Assembly (NCBI GenBank): GCA_025370845.1
Contig: JAMXFF010000055.1
Location: 1-46,084, forward strand
Direction: 5' to 3'
From: Laspinema palackyanum D2a
GTDB lineage: Bacteria; Cyanobacteriota; Cyanobacteriia; Cyanobacteriales; Laspinemataceae
Length of the DNA stretch: 46,084 bases
This document shows positions 29,100 through 37,220 of this stretch, in pieces. The first letter of the stretch is position 1, and every line of letters begins with the position of its first letter. The translations under genes and the position numbers were made by a program. A model generated the notes under the pieces. The model did not search any database, was not told the origin of the DNA, and saw nothing but the letters and a program-made list of their open reading frames with translations.

Positions 29100-29183
29100 T
29101 GGTGTGGGTTCTTTGATGAATCAGAAAGGACAAAAGGACCGTCACGGGTTCGGGGTCACCGGTTGTTGATTCTTGGATGAAGA

Positions 29184-29218
29184 ACATCAGACATCAGACC
29201 CACGAGATCAAACATCAG
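29184..29218. repeat. Short ACATCAG heptamer array
   Basis: Five in-phase heptamers: ACATCAG, ACATCAG, ACCCACG, AGATCAA, ACATCAG. It fills the rest of the mcp to PAS-HEAT spacer, so this 230-bp gap carries two different heptamer blocks. Confidence 0.7.
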
Positions 29219-29236
29219 ACCTTCTGCCGATGTTGT

Positions 29237-31333
29237 TCATTTTGCGGTTCCGTGGATGGAATCGGCGATCGCGCTTAAATTAATGGCTCGTTCTACTAAG
29301 GAGGATGTGGCCCGTTGGGTTTCTTTGACCCCGCGAGCATTCCATTCGGCAATTTCCCGCAGTTGTTGGAATGCCCTGAGCAGGGTTTCCGAGACCGAGG
29401 AATGCTCTTGATTGGCATGAACCATTGATTCAATCTGGGAAGAGATGGTCTTTAACGTCTGAGTCATCTCTCGGATAGCGCGGGATTGTTCGGTCATGGC
29501 GCGGGCGACTTGCTCGGATTGCTGTTGCAGATTTTGGACTGCGGTGGCAATGAAATCGCTGGCACTGCCTTGTTCCATCATTCCTCGGGAAATATTAGAA
29601 ATCAAGCGGGCCAGACGGGCGGATTCTTGGGAGACTTGTTCTCCAGCGGTGGACTGTTGAGCGAGGGCGCGAGAGGTGCTGGTAGCGGCACGGCGCATGG
29701 CTTCGACGGCTTGGACGATTTGATTGGCCCCTTTGGCCTGTTCGGCGGTGGCTTTGCGAATTTGGCTGGTGAGTAGGGAGGTATTTTGGGCGGCTTTCAT
29801 GACGTCTCGGGCGGCCCGGGCTTGTTCGCTCATGGCTTTGGTGACTTCCATGGCGATTTTCCGCATTTGGGATGCGGCGGTGACGATGTTTTGAGCGGTT
29901 TCGGATTGTTCTGCGGTGGCGAAGGCGACTTGTTTGGCTTGACTGGCAGTGGTGTCGATGGCGGTGACGACGGCTTGTCCGGCGCCGAGTTGTTCTTCGG
30001 AGGCGCGGGTAATTTGGGCGACGAGTTGAGCGGTTTCTTCAATGCCGCTGAGGATTTGTTTGAGGGCACTGACGCCATCTTCGGCGAGACGTCCGCTATC
30101 ATCGGCGACTTTCAATCCTTCGTTAGAGGTGTTGACGGCTTCACCGACGACGGTTTGGAGGCTTTTGATGATGGTGCCGATTTCCGAGGTGGCGGTAGCG
30201 GCGCGATCGGCGAGGGCGCGAATTTCTTCGGCAACCACGGCAAATCCCCGTCCAGCTTCTCCGGCTCTAGCGGCTTCGATGGAGGCGTTGAGGGAGAGGA
30301 GGTTGGTGCGCTCGGCGATGAGGTTAATGGTATCGACGATGGTGCTGATTTCGTCGGTGCGTTTGCCGGTTTCGCGGATGGCGGAGGCGGATTTGACCAT
30401 TGAGGCGCGCACGAGGTTGAGTCCGGCGATGGTTTTTTGGACTGTGGCCCCGCCGACAGTGGCATCAGCGGCGACTTTGCGGGTGATTTGGTTGGTTTGT
30501 TGGGTCAGAGAAGAGACGTTGCGGATGGAGCGATCGAGTTGTTCGGCGCTGGTGGCGGCACTGGTGGCGGCATCGGTGATTTCTTTGCTGTTGAGGGCGA
30601 CTCCTTGGACCGATCGCGCCATTTCTTCGATGGAGACGGAGACTTGCTCGACCATTGCGGCGAGGTTTTCCGAGGTGGCGGAGACTTGTTCAATGGAGGC
30701 GGCCATTTCATCCATTGCGGCGGTGGTTTCGGAAGCGGCGGTATTGAGGTCGTCGGCATTCAGGGCGACGCCAGAGATGGAACTGGTGATTTGTTCAATG
30801 GAGGCGGCGGTTTGATTGATGGCAGAGGCGAGCTCATCGGTATCGCGACTGACACTTTTAATGGAGGCGGCCATTTCCCCCATTGAACTGGTGAGTTGGG
30901 TGCTGGAGGTGGCCATTTCCTCGGTGGTGGCGCTGACACTTTTGATGGAACTGGCGGTTTCCTGGATATTGGTGGAGATTTCGGAGATTTCCGTGGCTAA
31001 ACTGACGGTGCTGGCGGTGACTTGCTCAATGGAGGCGGCCATTTCGTTGACGAAGGAGACGAGTTCCTCACTATTGGTGGCTACGGTACTGGCAAGGGTG
31101 GCGGTTTCTTGCAAGGAGGTGACCATTTGGTTGATGGCAACGGTGCTCTCATCCAGGGAGCGAATTTGTTTGAGGGCCCCGGTGGAGACATCCTCGGCGA
31201 TGCGTGAAATTTCATGGGCGGATTCGGTCATCTGTACGGAGGATGACTGAATTTTGCTCAGGTCCGATTTATGGAAGATTTTGCTGGGTTTAGTTTTGGT
31301 TTTGGGGTTAATTTTAGGGTCTTTTTTAGCCAT
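29237..31333 (-). CDS. Soluble methyl-accepting chemotaxis protein
   Basis: 698 aa, coiled coil almost throughout and no transmembrane segment or recognisable ligand-binding domain. The signalling tip is at about 337-375 (DTINLIAERTNLLSLNASIEAARAGEAGRGFAVVAEE), which binds CheA and CheW. Before it, the N-terminal 280 residues repeat a motif like MAASIEQV(T/S); Ser-Ile pairs at 101, 129, 157, 178 and 213 are spaced by 28, 28, 21 and 35 residues, all multiples of seven. The basic N-terminus (MAKKDPKINPKTKTKPSK) is unlike a signal peptide. It should form a cytosolic array receiving its input in trans. Neighbours cheW upstream and the PAS-HEAT gene downstream supply the candidates. Confidence 0.93.
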   Translation of the reverse strand: MAKKDPKINPKTKTKPSKIFHKSDLSKIQSSSVQMTESAHEISRIAEDVSTGALKQIRSLDESTVAINQMVTSLQETATLASTVATNSEELVSFVNEMAASIEQVTASTVSLATEISEISTNIQETASSIKSVSATTEEMATSSTQLTSSMGEMAASIKSVSRDTDELASAINQTAASIEQITSSISGVALNADDLNTAASETTAAMDEMAASIEQVSATSENLAAMVEQVSVSIEEMARSVQGVALNSKEITDAATSAATSAEQLDRSIRNVSSLTQQTNQITRKVAADATVGGATVQKTIAGLNLVRASMVKSASAIRETGKRTDEISTIVDTINLIAERTNLLSLNASIEAARAGEAGRGFAVVAEEIRALADRAATATSEIGTIIKSLQTVVGEAVNTSNEGLKVADDSGRLAEDGVSALKQILSGIEETAQLVAQITRASEEQLGAGQAVVTAIDTTASQAKQVAFATAEQSETAQNIVTAASQMRKIAMEVTKAMSEQARAARDVMKAAQNTSLLTSQIRKATAEQAKGANQIVQAVEAMRRAATSTSRALAQQSTAGEQVSQESARLARLISNISRGMMEQGSASDFIATAVQNLQQQSEQVARAMTEQSRAIREMTQTLKTISSQIESMVHANQEHSSVSETLLRAFQQLREIAEWNARGVKETQRATSSLVERAINLSAIADSIHGTAK

Positions 31334-31433
31334 GATTTTTTAGGGGATGGGTGGAGTAGAAATTGTCTGAGTCCCTTAGAAGAGGGGGTTTACGGTTGAT
31401 GAACTGTCAGGGGGATAAAAAAAAAGAGGGGGG

Positions 31434-31907
31434 TTAGATGGGGTGTTGGGTTAATGGCTCGATTGAGGGTGATTGGTTTAAGAGTTGGTCAACGTTGAGC
31501 AGGAGAATTACTCGGTCTTTTAGGGTGGCAATTCCTGAGAGGTAACGGCTGGTCCACCCCGGCATTTCTTCTGGGGGGGGTTGGATGGACTCCGGGGGGA
31601 CACAGACGAATTCCCGGGCGGTATCGACGATTAAACCAATGGTGCGCTGATTGATGTGAATGACAATTAAGCGGGTGCTGCAGTTATAGGGAATTTTTTC
31701 GAGGCCAAATTTGACTCGCAAGTTGACCACGGGAATAACTTGTCCGCGAGAAAAGACGACACCTTCAACGAAAGGCTGGGTTTTGGGCACTGGGGTAATG
31801 TGGTCAATCATTTCCATTTGCTGGACGATGGGGGAGGGAATGGCGTAGGTGGTGTGGGCCAGTTCAAAGAAGATAAAGGTGGAGTTGGGGTTCGGTGGGT
31901 GGGTCAT
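31434..31907 (-). CDS. cheW: Chemotaxis coupling protein CheW
   Basis: 157 aa, a single CheW domain linking receptor tips to CheA. Typical segments: FIFFELAHTTYAIPSPIVQQMEM, GVVFSRGQVIPVVNLRVKFGL, RLIVIHINQRTIGLIVDTAREFVCVP and GIATLKDRVILLLNVDQLL. The ATG at 31907 lies 26 bases after the cheA stop, so co-translation in one transcript is likely; a stretch of Gs in the gap includes the Shine-Dalgarno. It precedes the MCP gene by 100 bp. Confidence 0.95.
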   Translation of the reverse strand: MTHPPNPNSTFIFFELAHTTYAIPSPIVQQMEMIDHITPVPKTQPFVEGVVFSRGQVIPVVNLRVKFGLEKIPYNCSTRLIVIHINQRTIGLIVDTAREFVCVPPESIQPPPEEMPGWTSRYLSGIATLKDRVILLLNVDQLLNQSPSIEPLTQHPI

Positions 31908-31933
31908 GGCTTTGATGGCGGGGGGGGTAGAGG

Positions 31934-34168
31934 TTAGGAGGTGCGGTGGGGTTGGGGATGATGGGCTCTCATGAGGGCGGGGGCATCGAGAATGAGGATG
32001 ACTCGACCATCGCCGATTTCGGTGGCTCCAGAAATGCCGAGGACTTGAACGAGGGGGTCATTGAGGGGACGCACGACGATTTCCCGTTGTCCGATGATGC
32101 GATCGACGGCTATGCCGACGGTATTGGGTCCGCTACTGACGATGACGACTCGCCAGTTCGAGGCGATCGCCCGAGTGTAAGAAGCGGCGTGTTGCGGGGG
32201 TATTCCGGTGAAGAGCGCCGAGGGGGGTGAGGAGGGGGTGGGGGCAGAGGCGGTGGAGTCCGGCGACACAGGGGGGTCAGAGGGGGTGGATTCTGTGGGG
32301 ATTAAGTTAAAGAGGGATTCCAGGCGCAGCAGGGGAATGATTTTCCCTCGGTAGGGAATCATGAGGGTTTGTTCAAAGACGGTGATGGCCTCCGCTGGCA
32401 GGGCGATCGCCTCGCGCACAGAGCTGGCACTGATGGCGTAGGTTTCCGGACCCAGGGAGAGCAGCAGGACATCGGCGATCGCCAAGGTCAGGGGGAGTTC
32501 AATGATAAATTTGCTTCCTTGCCCGGTGTGGGTTTCCAGGGTCAGGGTCCCTCCTAGTTCCTGGAGGGTATTTTTAACGATCGCCATCCCCACTCCCCGA
32601 CCACTGGCTAAATCGGCGACTTCTCGGGTGGAAAACCCGGGGGTGCAGAGAATTTCGAGCAGGGTGGTGGGGTCGTCCGGTTGAGGGTTCATAAGGGGAT
32701 GGGGACGCTGGGGTAAGAGGTTTTGGGATGAGGCTTTTTGGAGGATTTGGGGCGCATTAATGCCCCGGCCATCATCTTCGACTTCGATGATCACCATTTC
32801 TCCACAGGTTTTGGCGCGCAGGGCGATTTTTCCGGTGGTGGGTTTGCCCGCTTGAAGTCGCTCTTCGATGGTTTCTAAGCCATGACTGACGGCATTTCGG
32901 ACCAGGTGCAACAGGGGGTCCATCATCCGCTCGACGACAAATTTATCGATTTCCGTTTCTTGGCCGCTGAGTTCAACTTGGACCTGTTTGGGGGTTTCCC
33001 GCACCAGGTCGCGCACCACAAATTGCATCCGGGCAAAGATTTCCCCGATGGGGACTAAGCGCACTCGCATCACCCCTTCTCGCAGGTCCCGGAGTTGGCG
33101 TTCTAGGATTTGGTTGATTTCGACCAGGGGGCGCAGGTGATTGACCGGGAGTTGTTCTTGGAGGTGGGTGAGCTGATTGGACAGTCGCGATCGGGTGATG
33201 ACTAAATCCCCCATGATTCGCATCAGTTCATCGAGTTTGGGCAGGTCTACTCGCACCACGTTGGAGCTTTGGGAAATTAACGGGGCGGCGGTGGGAGCAG
33301 AAATCGGGGCGGGTTGCGGTGGGGAAGGAGAAACCGGATCAGGCTCATGGAGAGGGGCGTTTTCTGGGGACTGGGGTACGGTGGGGTTCGGGGATTTGCC
33401 TGAAGGGGGATGGTTTTTTTCCGAGGCGAGATAGGGAGCCCAGGTGAGTCCGTCATTTTCCCAGCCGATAAAGGTGTTGGGGTTGAGCGCATTGACGAGG
33501 AGAAAGTCAAAGGCGATTTTTCCATCGGGGGTCATCCGAGGTGCGGCATAAATTAATTCGCCCAGACTTTGGAGGCGATCGCGGATTTTGTTGACGTTGA
33601 TGCCATTAGTGGAGAGTTGCGTCGTGGGGGTAAAAATAAAGTGCCAAGCTTGAACCCCGGGGGTCTCCGTGGCCCGCTGCAAACGGCTGATGTCTTCGGC
33701 TTTGAGTTGCAGGGGGGCTACGGGGGCGGATTGTTCCCCTGCACCGGCTTTTTCCGTTTGGGGAGTGACAGCCTTTAAGGCGGCCACGATCGGGCTAATA
33801 TCCGGAGAGGGCTTTTGATCGCGATGGGCGGCGATGGTTTGCTCTAGCCCTTTGGTCCCTCCCAACAAGGCATCAAATCCTTCAGGACTCAGGATAACTT
33901 CCTGGTCTCGCAGCACCCGCAAGTAGCTCTCCATCTCATGGGCGAGTTCCTCGGCTTCTTTGACTCCCACCATGCCGGATAATCCTTTGAGGGAATGAAA
34001 GCTCCGAAACAGTTCGTTCAAAACACTCCGCTCAATTCCAGCTTTCCCCACAAACGGCTCGATCTCCAATAACTCTCGCCGCACTACGGTTAAGTGGTCT
34101 TCGCATTCAGCAAAGTAGTCTTCTAAGAAATCTTTAAAAAAATTTTTAGGGTCTGGGTGGGTGGACAC
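31934..34168 (-). CDS. cheA: Chemotaxis histidine kinase CheA
   Basis: 744 aa from a GTG start. HPt domain at about 1-115 with phospho-accepting H58 (FRSFHSLKGLSGMVG). A middle region (about 165-255, LSTNGINVNKIRDRLQSLGEL...) looks like a P2-type domain. A Pro-rich linker follows, then the dimerisation helices (RVDLPKLDELMRIMGDLVITRSRL). The ATPase domain has N-box LVRNAVSHGLE, DDGRGI and GRGVGMAIV. The C-terminal CheW-like domain is split by a Pro/Ser-rich insert (about 628-662). Unlike many cyanobacterial CheA-type proteins it has no fused receiver domain. It phosphorylates the CheY upstream and the receiver of CheB. Confidence 0.96.
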   Translation of the reverse strand: MSTHPDPKNFFKDFLEDYFAECEDHLTVVRRELLEIEPFVGKAGIERSVLNELFRSFHSLKGLSGMVGVKEAEELAHEMESYLRVLRDQEVILSPEGFDALLGGTKGLEQTIAAHRDQKPSPDISPIVAALKAVTPQTEKAGAGEQSAPVAPLQLKAEDISRLQRATETPGVQAWHFIFTPTTQLSTNGINVNKIRDRLQSLGELIYAAPRMTPDGKIAFDFLLVNALNPNTFIGWENDGLTWAPYLASEKNHPPSGKSPNPTVPQSPENAPLHEPDPVSPSPPQPAPISAPTAAPLISQSSNVVRVDLPKLDELMRIMGDLVITRSRLSNQLTHLQEQLPVNHLRPLVEINQILERQLRDLREGVMRVRLVPIGEIFARMQFVVRDLVRETPKQVQVELSGQETEIDKFVVERMMDPLLHLVRNAVSHGLETIEERLQAGKPTTGKIALRAKTCGEMVIIEVEDDGRGINAPQILQKASSQNLLPQRPHPLMNPQPDDPTTLLEILCTPGFSTREVADLASGRGVGMAIVKNTLQELGGTLTLETHTGQGSKFIIELPLTLAIADVLLLSLGPETYAISASSVREAIALPAEAITVFEQTLMIPYRGKIIPLLRLESLFNLIPTESTPSDPPVSPDSTASAPTPSSPPSALFTGIPPQHAASYTRAIASNWRVVIVSSGPNTVGIAVDRIIGQREIVVRPLNDPLVQVLGISGATEIGDGRVILILDAPALMRAHHPQPHRTS

Positions 34169-34264
34169 GAGGGTTTTTCTCTCTTTTATATCTTTGTACT
34201 CAAGTGGTTAATTACATTTTAGATGGGAACCCGCCATCAAGATGGGGGAGATGGGAGAGATGAT

Positions 34265-34633
34265 TTAATGAGCTAGTAAATCATGAACTTGACTTGAAAG
34301 GGAGCGAGGTTCAAAGGGTTTGGTTAAATAACAGGCTGCTCCCGCTTGGATGGCTTCACTCCGACTGCCTTCATCCCCTTTAGTGGTTAAAATTACAATG
34401 GGTGTTGCATTATAGCTGGGATGCCCCAGGACGAATCTCAGCACTTCCAACCCATGCATATCCGGCATATTCAAATCTAAAATCATTAAATCGAAGGGAG
34501 CAACCGCTAGTTGTTCGATCGCTTCTAATCCATTCCCTGCTTCTTGAAATGTCACGTTGGTTAAATCTCGCAGGGATGCGATTACCATTTTTCTCATCGT
34601 AGCGGAATCATCCACAACCAAAATTCGTTTCAT
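34265..34633 (-). CDS. cheY: CheY-type response regulator
   Basis: 122 aa, a receiver domain only. The acidic pair D8-D9, phospho-acceptor D53 (MILDLNMPDMHG), the conserved Thr of VILTTKGDEG and K104 (YLTKPFEP) are present. GGAGAAAG lies seven bases before the ATG. It is the first gene of the minus-strand cluster, 96 bp before cheA. Output is probably direct interaction with a motor (flagella are absent in cyanobacteria, so type IV pili are the likely target). Confidence 0.93.
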   Translation of the reverse strand: MKRILVVDDSATMRKMVIASLRDLTNVTFQEAGNGLEAIEQLAVAPFDLMILDLNMPDMHGLEVLRFVLGHPSYNATPIVILTTKGDEGSRSEAIQAGAACYLTKPFEPRSLSSQVHDLLAH

Positions 34634-35730
34634 CGTTTCTTTCTCCTTGAATGGATGCTGTTATCAAACCTAAAAAGGGTGATTCTTATCCCTTATTATA
34701 AAATGAAAAGGGTGAGCAGTTCCAATAGAAAATTCGAGAGTTCATTGTCCCGCTCCTGAATGCCTCAGCCTTCTTTCTTGAGGATTTATCTGAAACTTAT
34801 AGCCAACTAGCACTCCTAGAAATTTATAAAATTTGTAGAATATTCCGGCAGCAACCCATGAGACTCTAGCCAATGACCGCGCCCAATTGACCTTGGACCA
34901 ACCCTTTAACTATTTTCTCATGTTCTTTTCCAGATAGGGGGATTTCTTCAAAAAATGCAACATTATCCCAGAGCTTTCTAAAATTGCCAATTTCTTCAAT
35001 CCATATCCCCGGCCAGGGTAAGAGAGTCCGCCTGAAATCCGCTCGGGCATTCGTCGGGTCCTGTCTCTCCCCTGAAATCCCCCAGGGAAAAGAGGGTTTT
35101 TGGCTGGGATTGTTTCTTGGTTTGAGTCGGGTTTATGCCGGTTTTAAGACTTGAGTAGTCCTTTAATTCTCATTTTAACCCATGCTGTCAACCGTTCCTC
35201 TCTTTGTTTTATTGAGAACAATTTCGGCAATTTTCCGGATTGCAGATTAATATAAAATATTTTGCTAAACTATAATAATTTAATTTTATCAGCAATTGAT
35301 CAAGGGGTTTATGAAATTAATAAAAATTTAATTATCTAGGAAACGCTCCAAGTTGGACAACATTTTGGTTGGGAAACAGGAGGACTGGATTTTGGCGATC
35401 GCAAGGCGGGTGCAAGGGAGGGTTTCCTCTTTCTATAACCTCGGGAAATCACCCCAGCAATTGGGGGGGTGCGGGGGTGATTCAGGGATTTATTCAGAAA
35501 AACCCCTAACTCTCTCCCCCAGGCGATCGCCCGATGCTGGTCCCCGGGGACAGTCTGGGAACAACAAACCGGGTTTCTGGAGAAAAGCCAAAAATCCTAT
35601 TTCTTGTCCCTTGCCTCCCCTGCTGTACCGATGCTCTAGGGGCGAAAAATTACCCTTGCGATCGGGGGGCGACTGCTTCCATACTCAGACAATAGGTCAA
35701 TCCGTAACACTCAAGGGACCCTTCTTCGCT
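34634..35730. other. Divergent region between cheY and the HAD gene
   Basis: About 1.1 kb. It should hold the promoter of the chemotaxis cluster (minus) and of the HAD gene (plus), but no clear consensus box was found. Bases 35240-35340 are very AT-rich. From 35353 a frame stays open into the HAD gene, but it has low-complexity, HIP1-rich content and is judged non-coding. A 9-bp hairpin (AATCACCCC/GGGGTGATT) lies at 35447-35482. Confidence 0.55.
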
Positions 35731-36603
35731 ATGCCAACTCCAGTAACCAACCCCGAACAATTGGGTGAACCGGCGATCGCCAATGCTGATATCCAATTAC
35801 TGGTCCTCGATATTGATGGCACCATTGCCGGAGTCTCCAATCAAATCACCCAATCGGTGAAAGAAGCGATAACTACCGTACACAGAAAAGGCATCCCGGT
35901 GGCGATCGCCACGGGACGGATGTATCGATCGGCCCTCCGGTTCCACCAGGAAATTCTCTCCCCCTTACCCTTAATCGCCTACCAAGGGGCCTTAATCAAA
36001 GACCCCGCCACTGAACTCCTTCATTACCACACCCCTGTGGCATCGGAAATCGCCCTGGAATTATTAGACTACTTTGATGACTCCACCGTGCGATCGCAGC
36101 TTTCAGTTCACTGCTATATCGACGATTGTCTCTACGTTCGCGAACTCACCGCAGACAGCCAAGCTTACGGCGATCGCACCGGAGTGACACCCATTCCTTA
36201 TGGGGACTTGCGACCCCTAATTGCTGCAACCGCCCCCACGAAACTCCTCGCCCTCAGCCAAAACACGGCTTTAATCGACGAGTTGCTGCAAGCCTTTAGC
36301 TTGCGCTATACCCCGACAGAACTTTACCTCACCAAATCTCATACCACCTTCCTAGAAGCGGGAAATCCAGCGGTGAATAAAGGCGCTGCCGTCCGTTATC
36401 TAGCGGAAGATATCCTCGGACTCTCCTCTAAGAACGTCATGTGTATTGGAGATAATTTTAATGATGTGGAAATGCTGGAGTATGCCGGTATCGGTGTGGC
36501 GATGGGTAATGCACCCGAGGGAGTTAAAGCAGTCGCAAATTGGGTGAGTCCCTCGGTAGAAGAAGAAGGAGTTGCCCGGGCGATCGAGCGGTTTTTGCTC
36601 TAA
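35731..36603 (+). CDS. Cof-type HAD-superfamily phosphatase
   Basis: 290 aa. HAD motif I is LLVLDIDGTIAG with the two catalytic Asp (nucleophile and acid/base). Motif II is the Thr of AIATGRM, motif III a Lys around the NKGAAV segment, and motif IV is GDNFNDVEML with the Mg-binding acids. The insert between motifs II and III is a C2-type (IIB) cap, so it is a Cof/YidA-like sugar- or cofactor-phosphate hydrolase; the substrate is not predictable. The ATG at 35731 is chosen because homology starts there; an upstream in-frame extension of 126 residues looks artefactual. Transcription runs towards a repeat cluster. Confidence 0.9.
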   Translation: MPTPVTNPEQLGEPAIANADIQLLVLDIDGTIAGVSNQITQSVKEAITTVHRKGIPVAIATGRMYRSALRFHQEILSPLPLIAYQGALIKDPATELLHYHTPVASEIALELLDYFDDSTVRSQLSVHCYIDDCLYVRELTADSQAYGDRTGVTPIPYGDLRPLIAATAPTKLLALSQNTALIDELLQAFSLRYTPTELYLTKSHTTFLEAGNPAVNKGAAVRYLAEDILGLSSKNVMCIGDNFNDVEMLEYAGIGVAMGNAPEGVKAVANWVSPSVEEEGVARAIERFLL

Positions 36604-36660
36604 CTCAGATAGGGAAGAGGGGGAAGATATTCTGTGTCACGATTGAAGGGGTTTCTTCTT

Positions 36661-36813
36661 GTTTGTAGTAACGACTTCAGTCGTTGCTCTCGTGTTATGG
36701 CGTAAGCCATCACACGAGCAATCCAAGGATCTACCGCTTGTTTGTAGTAACGACTTCAGTCGTTGCTCTCGTGTTATGGCGTAAGCCATCACACGAGCAA
36801 TCCGAGGGTCTAC
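36661..36813. repeat. Two 79-bp-period direct repeats with the AACGACTTCAGTCGTT core
   Basis: Copies begin at 36661 and 36740 and are nearly identical over about 73 bp. Each joins the core to a hairpin of CTCGTG...CACGAG enclosing ATGGC/GCCAT with a GTAA loop. The core is the same as at 1229-1382, 35 kb away. Confidence 0.85.
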
Positions 36814-36855
36814 CCCCTCCTGGGTTGGGGACTGGAGCCAGGGCCTGACAAGGGC

Positions 36856-36880
36856 GTTACTTGGCGTAAAGCCAAGTAAC
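36856..36880. repeat. Hairpin with a GTAAA loop
   Basis: GTTACTTGGC and GCCAAGTAAC form a 10-bp perfect stem around GTAAA. It has the same plan as the ATGGC-GTAA-GCCAT hairpins just upstream, so it is probably part of the same composite repeat. Confidence 0.6.
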
Positions 36881-36885
36881 GCGGA

Positions 36886-36975
36886 AACGACTGAAGTCGT
36901 TACTACAAACTGGGGACGATAACGACTGAAGTCGTTACTACAAACTGGGGACGATAACGACTGAAGTCGTTACTA
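36886..36975. repeat. Three inverted-orientation copies of the core repeat
   Basis: Cores AACGACTGAAGTCGTT begin at 36886, 36921 and 36956, a 35-bp period, with TACTACAAACTGGGGACGAT between. They are opposite in orientation to the copies at 36661-36813, so large hairpins are possible. A short run of TCTCCCCAA units follows (36976-37005). Confidence 0.85.
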
Positions 36976-37051
36976 CCCAATCTCCCCAATCTCCCCAATC
37001 TCCCCTATAAACCTGTGGGTTTTTGTCGAGTTTTAAAAATTTGCAGCAGAA

Positions 37052-37092
37052 AGGGCACCGACGACTGGCCGTGTTTCGTCTCGGTGCCCTTA
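37052..37092. terminator. Terminator-like hairpin between convergent genes
   Basis: AAGGGCACCGA and TCGGTGCCCTT form an 11-bp perfect stem with an inner GACG/CGTC helix. It sits between the convergent HAD and DALR-domain genes. No clean T-tract, but the position suits a bidirectional stop. Confidence 0.5.
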
Positions 37093-37220
37093 TCTGGTTC
37101 GCTCCTCACACACCTGTTAATATATCGAACCCAAGCAGATTTGTCACCCCCCTCAACAAACTTTCTTGAGAATTTTGTGACATTTTTTTGAGTTCAGTTT
37201 CCCAGACGGAGGGCTATGGG

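Noticed and set aside
29486-31250. Plus-strand ORFs inside the MCP gene
   Set aside because: Low-complexity Gly/Ser or Pro/Ser products are the antisense shadow of a coiled-coil gene.
35353-35730. N-terminal extension of the HAD protein
   Set aside because: Composition is HIP1-rich and non-conserved; the HAD fold begins after the ATG at 35731.
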